Positions 19,781-32,830 of a DNA stretch of 64,000 bases are shown here, one piece after another. Origin of the DNA: Choricystis sp. odSpoLacu1 (lineage: Eukaryota > Chlorophyta > Trebouxiophyceae); NCBI GenBank assembly GCA_958009055.1, contig OY253663.1, positions 310,001-374,000 on the forward strand, read 5' to 3'. The notes under the pieces were generated by a model. It did no database searches and was not told the DNA's origin. It saw only the letters and a list, made by a program, of their open reading frames with translations. Made by a program: the position numbers and the translations under genes. The first letter of the stretch is position 1. Each line of letters starts with the position of its first letter.

Positions 19781-20946
19781 ATGACAACAACCACCTTCAC
19801 CCCTGTCGCCCGCGCCGGCCCCGGCCGCGGTGGCCCCGGGCGCGGCGTCCCCGGGCGCGGCGGCGGCCGCGGCGTGCCGTCCCCAGGGCGCGACACGGGA
19901 GGCCTGCGCCGCCTGCCCGACAAAGGCTACTTTGCAGAGGTGGACGGCAAAGGTGAGTGGGAAAGGAAATGGGTGTGCGAGGCGCGCCAAATGCCAGTTT
20001 TATTTTCTCTTCATTCCGACCGACCGACTCCGCCCTTTCCTCTCTCTCAGCCCCCGTCGTCTCCCCCCTCGCCCGCCTCAAAGCACCCGACCCCACCTCC
20101 AAAGCTGGGCGCTACGCCCCCGAGTTTGTGTGGAACACGGACTGGGCGGCCGGGCTGGAGGGCGCGCCCGGGGTGAAGAAGGAAAGCAACAACGCTGTCG
20201 CCCGCCCGCTGCCGCCGCCGCCCACCGGCGAGCAGGCGCCCACCAGGGGACTCTCCCTGACCCGGGTCGCCGACTTGAACGACATGAGCGTGGATCTGTC
20301 CGCAGCGCTGTTGCCCAGAAAGAAGCGGGAGGAGGAGGAGGTGGAAAGAGCGCGCGCGGCTGCCGCCACCCCCTCCTCTTCCTCCTCCTCTCGTTACACC
20401 CCCGTCGAGCCCAAAGCCACCCAAGCCGACGCCCGGCGGTGGACGCGGGGCGGCCGGTTTGCGAGAGCCGGGCCCGCGTCCCCGGCTGCAACGCCGGTGG
20501 ACGCAGCAGCGGCCGCCGCAGAGGCGGAGGCCGCGGCAGCAGCTTACGAAAAACTGAAGTCAGAGCTCCAGCTCACCACGATCGCTGTCGGCGCAGCTGG
20601 TGCAGCCACCTCCGCCGCCCTGTACGGCACGGACGCGGGTGCATCGTTCGCAATCGGTGCAGCGGGAGGCGCACTGTACCTGCGCCTCTTGAACCGTTCA
20701 GTGGACAGCGTCGTCGGCGGCGGCTCGCCCCGCCTGCTGATCCCCCTCATTCTTGTTCTCGGCGCCAACCGGTGGAACCTGATGAAAGCGGCCGACGTCG
20801 GCGTCACCGCCGAGTTTCTGCCCATGCTGGTCGGCTTCTTCTGCTACAAGGCGGCCGTTGTCGCGAGGCAGGGCGCGGTGTTGTTGGGCGGGCTGAGGGA
20901 CGCCGCCGCGCGCGGCGACGGCAACACACCGATGGACGAGTTTTGA
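19781..20946 (+). CDS. CGL160: CGL160-like plastid ATP synthase assembly factor
   Basis: CGL160 (Conserved in the Green Lineage 160) helps assemble the chloroplast CF0 c-ring. Its C-terminal membrane domain is related to bacterial AtpI/Unc1. The exons are 19781-19952 and 20051-20946, giving 355 residues. Residues 1-50 are basic, Gly/Arg/Pro-rich and almost free of acids, a plausible transit peptide. The middle has the YAPEFVWNTDW motif seen in plant CGL160. The C-terminus has membrane helices (LTTIAVGAAGAATSAALYG; ASFAIGAAGGALYLRLLN; PRLLIPLILVLGANRWN; FLPMLVGFFCYKAAVVAR) in the same order as the plant protein. This gene is my best evidence for a green plastid. Confidence 0.82.
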
Positions 20947-21003
20947 TTGTGGTGTCGTTGTGATTACATACACGTTTCTTTCTCTCTCTCTCTCTCTCTC
21001 TAC

Positions 21004-21388
21004 TCACTGGTGCGCGGTGTCGGTGTCGTTGGCGCTCCTGGCCAGCGCACGCGCAGCCGCAACCAGCGAAGCATAGAGGAGCATGGAGCATGGAGGCGGT
21101 CTACCGCCTCCCCTCCTCCTCCCGCCGTTGTCCCCGCCCACGCCGGCGGCGGCCCCGGCCACTGCAGCGCGGCGGCGGCTTCCTGGACTGCGGCTCGTTT
21201 GGTGGGGTCGTGCAGGTTGTAGCCTTGGTTCTCCCCCGTCCACGAGTGGAAGGGGGGCGGCGCCGACGACGACGCCGGTGGTTGGTGCGGCTCACGTGCA
21301 GCCGAGGCGTCGGCCTCGTCCTCCAGGTCCAGGGCCACGTAGCCCTGGGGCGGGCCCGCATCGGGCGGCGTGGAGGACGGCGCGACCA
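21004..21388 (-). CDS. Uncertain small acidic protein
   Basis: A frame from the ATG at 21388 codes for a Pro/Ala-rich, acidic peptide (GYVALDLEDEADASAA) followed by WTGENQGYNLHDPTKRAAV, which has protein-like composition. Near 21120 another frame looks better and ends ASLVAAARALARSANDTD before a stop at 21004. Either a splice or one indel would be needed, and I could not identify a convincing intron. I recognise no family. It lies tail-to-tail with CGL160 and head-to-head with the next gene. Confidence 0.3.
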
Positions 21389-21513
21389 TAACGATGGGTG
21401 TGGTCTGAAGAGTAAATTTCTCTCTCTCCACTCTTCCACGGCGTTTCCTTGTTCTGCTTCCAGCCAGCCAGTACGCGCTGCCAAGCCCAGCCTCAGCTCA
21501 GGCAGGGGGCCAA

Positions 21514-22788
21514 ATGGAGGTGCGCCCCGGTGTCCGCGCGTGCAGGCTTCGCCCCTGCGGTGCATTGGCTCTCGCCCCCGCCTCTCTGCACACCGCTCCC
21601 CGCCCGCCCTTTTTGTTGCACACACAAAGTAACCGACCCAAAACACGCCTTTTCACGCTCGCCCAGGCCGACGATCGCCCGCCCGCCCCCCGCGTGCGCG
21701 TGCGGCTGCCGCGCCCGCGCTCCGACGCCGACGTGCTGGCCGCCCTGGACGCCCCCCTGGCGGGCGTGCCGTCCCTGCTGCCGTCCGAGTGGGAGCGTCC
21801 CGTGGCTGCTGCAGGCGGTGGCGGCGGCGGAGGAGAGCAGAGGTCAAGGTCTCGGTCCCCTGCGCGCACTGTGCGCCCGACGCCGCCGCCCCCGCGGCGC
21901 GCGCCCACGCCCGCTCTCGCACCCACGCCCATGCTGCCGCCCGCCGCCCGCCCGCCACCCGGGCGGGGGGCGCCCTGGCGGTCGCCATCGCCCGGGGTGC
22001 CGAGTGGCGGCACGCCGCTGGCGAAGCCACCCCCCCCCCTCACCACCCAGCTGGCGGTGGGCCCTCCCCCCGCCGCCGCCGAAGCGGACGCTCTGGCGCG
22101 CGAGGGCGCCGCCCTCAAACGCCAGTGCGATGAAAGCCGGGCGGGGGGCGACAGGAGGGGGGCGCCCACGGCTGCTGGCGTGGCCCTGCTCCTCGCCGGG
22201 GGCGCCAAATTCCTCGCTGCCGCCCTGGCCGCCGAGCCCGCGGGCGACGGCCGGGCCGTCACCCTGCTGGACCAGACGGCGAGCCTGATGGAGGCCGCGG
22301 CGCGGGACGCGCCGCGCGCGGCGGGCGCTGCCGCGCCCCACATCCCTCCCCTCGCCCGCGCCCTCGCGGACGCCCTGGCGGCGGCCTGCTTGGGGCGGGC
22401 CACGTGTGCGGACGCGCGGCGAGTGGACAGGGACGGGCTGCTGTCGGAGGTGGCGTTGAAACTGCCGACGGGAACAGGGGTGGACCCCCCACCCCACCCC
22501 CCCCAACCGCTCACGCTGCCCCCCTCCCTCGTCACCGGCCTAGCCCGCCTCATCGACGCCGCTCGCCGAGCCCGGCGAGCCGCGTCGGCGAGGTCTCGAG
22601 CGCGGGAGAGCGCGGCGTCCGCGCGCGGTGCGGTGGCGGCCGCGCCGGCAGAGGCGGCCGCGGCGACTGCTGCTGCTGTCGACGCGGTCGCTCTGTTAGC
22701 CGCCCTGGGGTCGGATGGAGACGCGGGTGCGTTGCTGGCTGCTGCCAGGCGGGCGACGGAGGAGCTGGTTAAGCTGACCGGGTGCTGA
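21514..22788 (+). CDS. Unknown helical protein with Ser/Arg and proline linker
   Basis: This is an open frame of 424 codons. The first 50 residues are doubtful. They could be 5' leader or an intron ending at the CCCAG at 21661-21665, because the clear coding sequence starts at VRVRLPRPRSDADVLAALDA. A linker with RSRSRSP and prolines leads to a helical domain from about residue 195 (AEADALAREGAALKRQCDES) to the end. It contains TLLDQTASLMEAAARDA and a final basic, Ala-rich helix. The arrangement vaguely recalls the C-terminal helical domain of AF4 and plant CW-domain proteins. I see no diagnostic motif, so I leave it unnamed. Confidence 0.5.
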   Translation: MEVRPGVRACRLRPCGALALAPASLHTAPRPPFLLHTQSNRPKTRLFTLAQADDRPPAPRVRVRLPRPRSDADVLAALDAPLAGVPSLLPSEWERPVAAAGGGGGGGEQRSRSRSPARTVRPTPPPPRRAPTPALAPTPMLPPAARPPPGRGAPWRSPSPGVPSGGTPLAKPPPPLTTQLAVGPPPAAAEADALAREGAALKRQCDESRAGGDRRGAPTAAGVALLLAGGAKFLAAALAAEPAGDGRAVTLLDQTASLMEAAARDAPRAAGAAAPHIPPLARALADALAAACLGRATCADARRVDRDGLLSEVALKLPTGTGVDPPPHPPQPLTLPPSLVTGLARLIDAARRARRAASARSRARESAASARGAVAAAPAEAAAATAAAVDAVALLAALGSDGDAGALLAAARRATEELVKLTGC

Positions 22789-22872
22789 ATAGGGAAAGGA
22801 GAAGAGACAGACAAATCAGCCAGTGTTTTTTTCGGTTTTCGGTGTTTCAGTGCAAAAAAATCAGACACCCGT

Positions 22873-25824
<2,952 letters not shown>

Positions 25825-26037
25825 GAGAGAGAGAGAGGGTGGTGTGGGGAGAGGGATTCACATTAACCAAAGCGTGTGGTGGTGGTGGGATTGCCCTTCA
25901 AACAACAAAAACACACACAAAAAAAGCGCGGGCTTGAAAAAAACAGATTATCCTTTCTTTTTCCAAAACACACGCACACGCACGTCTCTCTCTGTACACA
26001 CGCAAATCTACGCAATCTCTCTCTCTCTTTCTCTCTC

Positions 26038-27784
26038 TCACCACGCGTCAAAGTTGATGGCGGGCCGCTTCTTCTTCTTGGCGGGCGGCGCAGCAGCGTC
26101 AGCAGTGTCGCCTGTGGGCAAATCACGCCCGCCGCCGCCGCCACCACTGCCCGCCGCCGCCGCGGTGGGCAGGTAGCGCCCCACGCCGCCGCCACCGCCG
26201 CCCCCACTCTCCCTGGGCGCCGCAAAGAATGCGCCCTTCCCTGCTTGCCGCGGTTTGGTCGCGGCCGCCTCCGCATCCGCACGCCGCTTTCTCTCGTCCT
26301 CAAACGGGTCCACAAACACGGCGACGTTGATGATTTCTATGCGCTCGGTCGGCGTGTCGTCCTCGCGCGTTGGCACACGCTCGATCGCACTCAAAGTTTC
26401 AGCCCCGCCAACTACACGGCCCAGCACGGTGTGCTTGCCATCCAGGTGGCGACACGATTTCAACGTGATATAAAATTGAGACCCATTGGTGCCAGGCCCC
26501 GCGTTGGCCATGGCCACCACCCCGCGCGCGTCGTGGGACAGGCGGGCGTCGCATTCGTTGCCAAACGGGGCGCCGTAAACACTTTCCCCGCCCAGGCCCG
26601 TCTCCGTGGGGTCGCCGCCCTGCACCATGAAGTTTTTTACGAGGCGGTGGAACGAGACGCCATTGTAGTAGCCGGACCGAGCGAGGGTCAAAAAGTTTTC
26701 ACACGCGCGCGGCGCGATGTCGCAGTGCAGCTCTACATTGATGTCCCCCTTGTTGGTGTGCAGACGGGCGTACCCCTTGGCGGTGGGGTTGATGTAGATG
26801 CGGGACGACGCGCGCTCGTTGGTGGTGGACGTGGCCCCCCCGCCCACCGTGGACGTAAAGCCGCGGCTTTGGGCGCCAGTGGTGCGCAGCGGGTCCACTC
26901 GAATCCGAGACGGATCGTCGGCGTAGGGTTGAGGGGCGCGCCTGGCTGCATGCGGCGCGGTGGAGGCAGCGATGGCGGCCGCGACATTAGCGGACGCGGC
27001 AGCCGTCACGTCCCCTGCCTTTTCATCAGTTGCCCAGGTGGTCGCCCCCGATCGAAACGCGGGCGTCGCCACGGCCGCCCGCTTGGGCGCGCGCAGACGG
27101 GGGTCGTTCACGAGGGTCGGCATGGTGGAGGCGGCGGCGGCGGCGTCGAAGGCGGCCAGGGCGCGGCGCGCGTCGGGGCCGACTCGCGCGGTGTCGACCC
27201 GCCCTTCCCCGCCGCCGTCGCCGCCCTCCCGCCCCGGCACCGCCAGCCCCCGCGTCACGTGGGCAAAGGCGGTCGCGTTGACCGGGCGGGGGTTGGACGG
27301 GTCTTGGAGGGTGATGATGTCGCTTTTTGTGAAGGGCGTCTCTCCGTCGACCAGGTCAATCAGTTGCCCTGCTTTCAAACACAGTTCATTCACCGCGTCC
27401 CGGCAGTACACGTTGCCGGTCGTGCGAATGGCCACGACGTGGGTGGCGTCGTTGAGGGGTTTGCCGAGGGCTGGGCAGGCCAGCGCGCCGTCTGCGCCGC
27501 GGTGGAAGCAGAGCGGGGTGAGTTCAGCCACTGTGAGCGGGCCCCCCGTCACCGGGTGCACACCATGCGCCCTCACAAAAGGGAGGGCGGCGCCCGCGTC
27601 CAGCAGGGTGCCGTCCGGGGTGGTCACGGGGGCAGCGTCGGTGCAGGGGAGGAAGGTGAGCGCGCAGCAGCCGAACGGGAGGCGGGTGGGGGGGGGCGCG
27701 CACGGCGCTGTCGACCGACGCGCCGCCCAGGAAGGCCTTGATTTCTGTTGCCGTCAGGCGACCACGGTCAGTGCGCTTGCCCAT
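26038..27784 (-). CDS. PPIL2: U-box cyclophilin PPIL2 (CYC4-type)
   Basis: PPIL2 is a spliceosome-associated peptidyl-prolyl isomerase with an N-terminal U-box-like ubiquitin ligase fold. The start at 27784 gives MGKRTDRGRLTATEIKAF, matching the family MGKRQH start. The U-box region follows (RLPFGCCALT, CTDAAPVTTPDGTLLDA, HPVTGGPLTV, VAIRTTGNVY). The cyclophilin domain has GYARLHTNKGDINVELHCD, FHRLVKNFMVQGGDP, MANAGPGTNGSQFYITLKSC, HLDGKHTVLGRVVGG and VFVDPFEDE. The C-terminus ends with KKKKRPAINFDAW. A frameshift sits in the G9 run at 27688-27696. Removing one base yields about 581 residues in one exon. Confidence 0.95.
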
Positions 27785-27969
27785 GACTGGTGTGTGCGGC
27801 GCGGCGCGGCGGTGCGGCGCGGCGCGCACACAGCGGCGCGGGCGAAGAAAAGACGCACAGAAAGAATGGAGCGAAGAGAGTGAAGCGCTGTGGACGAGCG
27901 TTTCCGCACTGAAAAAAACGGGGCAAGAGGCCGCGGCGTTTCCCACTCGCCCCAGCCCCTTGCAACACC

Positions 27970-30900
27970 ATGGAGCCTCCCCCGTGGGCTCCTCCACCAC
28001 GCGCCGGCGTCGAACTGCGCGTGCGTGCCGTGGACGGCCTCCACCCCGCGTCGCGCGCCGCAGTGGCCGTAACCGTCGTCTCCCCCGCGGGGGACAGGTA
28101 CTGCACCTCGGACTCGCCCGTCGTCAATGGGCGGGCCAGGCTGGAGGCGTGGGCCCGGGTGGCGCTGCCGCGCGAGGCGGGGGCGCAGAGGGCGCTGACA
28201 TTTGAGGTTCGTGTGCTGTGGTGGCGAATTGGAGAGGAAAAAGGCCGACGCTGCCTCGTTACGCGTGGTGGGCAGGGATAGGAGGTTGACTGCGCCCGCC
28301 CTAGGCGGGCGTTGAAGTTTGGGGAGGCGTGGTTGGGGGGGGGGGGGAGGCGGGCCACACTTGCGCCGCGGAGGAACATGCCGAGACACGCATTCCCCAC
28401 CCCCACACCTCTCGACGCACCCCAGGTCCACCGCGTCAAGTTTGGCGTGCTGGGTGCCTATATCCCCACCCAGCCCCACCTCATAGGGCGGGCCGTGCTG
28501 CGCGTGCCGCCACCGCCGCGTGGTGCGACAGACGACACGCCGCGCTTCAGGCTGGCAGTCCTGCCGCTGGCTGCCCCTGACGCGCCGCCCGCGGTGGTGG
28601 ATGTTGAAGCACAGCTGTCGGTGACGGCGGCGGGCGGTGGAGGCGGCGGCGTTCCCACCCTGGAGCTGGCGTGGCGCCTCGCGTCTCCCGACGCGGCGTC
28701 CACCTTCGAAGCAGAAGTCCCCGTCACTGTCCTCCCCCGCGCGTCTCTGGGGTACGGCCACGGCGGGTTCATGGGCCTGGCAGCCAGCATGATGTCTGAC
28801 GAACGGTGGCGCACCATTTTGGCGCTGGAGGACGCTACGTCGCACGAGCGCGCAACGGGCGTGTGGCACGCGGCGGCCACCGCGTCCGCGCGCGGCGACC
28901 GCGACCGCGGGCGAGCCGCCAACAAGCGCTTGATGACACTTTTAGAAAACTCGCCCGTGCTGTGCGCGTACGGCATGCTGCGGTGGGGCGCGGTGCGGGG
29001 GCGCGGCGCGCCGTCGCCCGAAAAAGCTCGGCGACCAGTGGCCGTGTCGCTGACCGCGGTGGCGGCCGGTGTCGACGACGCCACCGCCCACCGGCGCAGC
29101 AGTGACATGGGCGCCCCTCCATCGCCCGCGGTGGACGCGGTGGACGCGGCAGTGCCGCCCGTGGGCGTAGCAGCATCCACCACCACCCCGCCGCGCGAGC
29201 TGTCCCCCATGCCCCGCCCTCCGCTGGCCACAGTCGACGAAGCCTCCGCCCTGGAACTATCGTCCCTGGGGCAGGCCGCCTCCGCGGCGGCCGCCGTGGC
29301 CGCGTCTCGAGACCTGCCGCGCGAGGGCGGCCGCGCCGACGCGGCACCGATCATGCGCCTGCCCGCGGCCTCTGCTCACCAGCGCTCAACAACTGACGGT
29401 ATGTGGGGTGTGCGCGCGTTGATGCGGTCGGCCAGCGACGCGTGGACGCTGCCGGGGAGGCGAGGCGGCGGGGGCGGTGGCACGCCGCCCCAACCCGTTG
29501 CGCCCTCACCCGCGCTGAGCAGGGACGCGCGCGTCAGCACGGTGCCCGCCCGCCTGCTGGCCGAGTGGGCGGCGGACGCGGAGACGGCGCCGTGGCCGGC
29601 GCGGGGGCCGCCTCCGTCCGCGCCCAGCGCGAGCGTGGTGGCGGCAGCCGACGCGCCGTTGCCGCCGCCGCAGGCGCAGGCCATGGCGAGGCCACCAGTG
29701 GAAGTGTCGACGTCCACCGCATCACTGCCCCCGTCTCCGCCTGCGGGCGGCGTGGGGGCGCCCCCGTTGGCGCCCTGGGTGGTGGCCGCGTCACCGCTGC
29801 CGCCGCCACCGCCGCGCCACAGACGGTCAGAGGCGGGCCTTGTCACCGCCGCCGACCCTCTCCCCGGCGAGTGCGACCCGGGGTCTGAGGATGAAGACGA
29901 TGACGAGGAAGACGGCGGCCGCGACAGCGCCACGCCGTCGCCAACGGGTGATGACGCGGCTGCCGCCTCCACCGCCACCCCGCAAGCCTCACACCGCGTC
30001 GCCCCCGTCCCCATCGAGTGGGACGTCTGGCTGTGCCCGCGCGCTCCCTGGCTCCTGCAAGCCGCCTCCGTGGACCACGGCTCCCTGAGGCGGCTGGCGG
30101 CGCAAGCGGTCTATGCTCGCCTCCCAGGCTGCGGCGCCGCCGCGCGCCGCGCGGGGCGCGCCGGCATCGCGCGCGACGGCGTCTCCCCCGTCGCCTGGTT
30201 GTCCATGTTTGGTCGGGCGGTGAATCGAGCGGTCAATGGCGACCCCGACGTCGCGGTGGATGGGGATGACGCGGGCGCCAGAAGCTTCAGGCACCGCGTG
30301 TCGGTTGACGTGTCAGGCGCCATCCTCCCCCCCTCCACCCTCACACCGCCCGGCGCCACCTTCTACGCGCGCGCCACCATCGTGCACGGCGCCGCCCGCG
30401 TCGTCCCCGTGCGCACGGCCGCCGTGGCGGCGTCCCCCGATGGGCGGGTGGCCTGGAAGGAGAGGCTGTCGTTCTGGCCGGTCGACGCGTCGCTCCCCCC
30501 CCACTCCCGTGTTGCCCTTCGTGTCGACGTGCGCCGTCTCGCTCCCTCGGGCGGGGGCGCAGTGGCTGTCGCCGACACCTGGGTCGCCCGCGTCGAGCTG
30601 CCGTTGGGGCGGGTGGTGGCGGACGGCCACACCGGGGTGCGGCAGTGGTGGCGCGCGAACGCGGCGCGCAGGCGTGGTGCCGCGCCAAACCACTCAGCCT
30701 CTGCCCCGCCGTCCACCGATCCATCAGCGCATGGTGGCAGGCCTCTCTCACCTCAGTTGACGGGAGTCACGGTCGTCGGACTGCCCGGGGCGGCGGCGTG
30801 TGTCCGCCGCGGCGCACGCGTGCCGACCGCCAGCGACGACGAGGTCGCAGACCCACCTCCGCCCATGGACACCGACGCCCCCCCCGCCACCCTGCGCCTG

Positions 30901-32628
30901 CGCGTCACCCTGGACCGCATCCCCACGCTAGACGCTGCCGTTGCGGTGGGCGTGGACCGAGCCGCGGCAGACACGGCCTCCGCCCTCCTCTCCTCCCCGG
31001 GAGGCGTCGTGCTGGATGTCAAGTCCGCCTACTCCACCCCCCGCGACCTGGAACTCTTCTGTGGCGCGTTGGATGGCATCGGCGTCACGGTGCGCGCGGT
31101 GGCGTCGTTCCGGCCGGCGCAGTTGGATGGCGTCACGCGTCGCCGTGCGCCGTCTGTGACCCTGTTCCACGGCCTCGCCTCCCTGGAGGCCGCCTGCGAC
31201 GCGGGAGCCGTCAGGCCGGGTGGCTGCGTCTTCTTCAATGGTGCCAGTCTGCTGCGGGATGCTGCCTCCTTTGTCGCGGCGGGCGGCGACGACGCGACGC
31301 GCGGCGCGCGCAGCGGCGACCCCACCCTCGACCCGGCCGCCGACCCGGCCTCCCACCCCCTCGTCGACCCCGCCGCCTGGGCTCGGTACACGGCAGCCGT
31401 CGCGGGCGCGGGTGTCGCGGGCGGCGTCTACATTCAGGAAGCGTGCGCCGCGCCGGTTGCAGTGGACGCGCTCTCCGCCCTTGCCGCCCATGCGCCTCAC
31501 GCCCTGCCCCTCGGCTTTGCGTATGGAGGCGCCCCGGGGCGTGCCCCCGCCGCCTTTGGGTCCGCCGGGCGCGGGTTTGGGCAGCAAGCCATCATCGAAG
31601 ATGTTGCCGCGCGCACCGAAGCGCGCGCCGCGCTGCGGCGGCGCGTGGATGCGGGCGACGCCGCCACCGTGCCCCCCCCCACCGCCGCAGTGTGGGCGGG
31701 ACGGTTGCTGTATGGTGGCGTGCGAGACGTCAGTCTGGGTGATCAACGGAGTGTTGTGCGGATTCTGTGCGACGCGCCGACGCCCGACGCTATGCTGACC
31801 CTCATCGCGCGCCTTGGCGGCCTCCGCCCCGTCCTCGTCCGCTTTCACGCCGCCTTTGAAGCCGCCCCCTGGACCGCACTGGGGGTGCCGGTGGAGTCGG
31901 GGTTCAACTTCAATGCCAGCAAAGCGTTGCTGCGGGCGCTGCGGGATCGGGGGGGGGTGGCCGCGCTGCCGCGGTCTGAAAAAGCGGCCCTCGCCTCCTT
32001 CCTCGCCTCGCCCCCGCTGTACGGGTGGGGACTCACCTACCTGCTGCAAGCGTCCCGCCTGCGCACGGGGCTGCACAAGCACGCCAAGGAGGGGGTGGTG
32101 TGCTTGCTGGAGTCGTGTGCAAAGGATGACGCGGCGGTGGTGGTCGGTGCACTCGGCGGCCCTGCCGCCCTGGACGCCGCGCTGCGCGGCCGGTGCCGCC
32201 TGTCGTCCTCCTATGCTGCCCGAGTGGCCGCGATCACAGCCCTGCACGCGTTGGATGGGGGCGCCGTGCCGTACCGTGACCCCCGCTACCCGTTTGCCGC
32301 GCCACCGTCGCGCACCGCGCTCGGCGCGCCAGGCACGCCCGCCCTCCACACCCGGTCCAAGACGCGACCCGAAGCGGTCGCCAAACTCGCCCGCAAACTG
32401 GTCGCCGTCGTCGCCGCGGCCGCCATGCACGCGGGCGTGGCGGCGGTCACGTGCGGCGCGTGGGCGGTCGTGGCCGCGCCGCGGGGGGCCGCGCCCGCGC
32501 TGCGCGGGGTGTGCGGAGCGGGCGTGCTGGCGTTGGCGCTGGGCATGACGATCATTGTGGCTGGAGCTTATGCCGCGGTATGGGCTACTGTGGGCATCGA
32601 CGTGCGGGCGGGGTGGGTGAGAGGGTGA
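27970..32628 (+). CDS. Large C2-domain-like membrane protein of unknown function
   Basis: The exons are 27970-28206 and 28426-32628, giving 1,479 residues. A C2-like beta sandwich spans residues 10-115 (GVELRVRAVDGLHPASR; VHRVKFGVLGAYIP). Long disordered Pro/Ala/Ser stretches follow to about 580, including an acidic patch (EDEDDDEEDGG). A second C2-like domain begins at FRHRVSVDVSGAILPPS and continues through VAWKERLSFWPVD. After this comes an alpha/beta region I cannot place (VVLDVKSAYSTPRDLELFCG; VTLFHGLASLEAA; GGCVFFNGASLLRDA; GVYIQEACAAPVAVDAL), a helical part, and two C-terminal transmembrane segments (VVAAAAMHAGVAAVTCGAWA; VLALALGMTIIVAGAYAAVW). I infer a membrane-anchored lipid-binding protein. 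The enzyme role is open. Confidence 0.65.
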
Positions 32629-32830
32629 TTTTGGTTCATTGTTTTTGTTTGATCGAGCGAGAGAGAGACTGGAGCGACCCACCCTGCCTGAGAGCGACCG
32701 ATTTTTTTGAGTTTAGCAGACACACACAACAATTCACTGTGCTTTTTTAATTTGTGCAACAACACAACCCCTCAGTCCGCGCGAAAGGAAGAAACAAAGA
32801 AAACAATCAAAAACTCGCGCGCGCACGTTT

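Noticed and set aside
28312..28425. Extending exon 2 of the C2-domain gene upstream to an in-frame start at 28312
   Set aside because: That region contains the polypyrimidine tract and CAG acceptor that join exon 1 in frame, and exon 1 completes the first C2-like domain.
30928..32682. A 584-codon minus-strand frame inside the C2-domain gene
   Set aside because: It has no start context, domain or splice signals. The plus frame carries C2-like and membrane segments and a well-placed intron.
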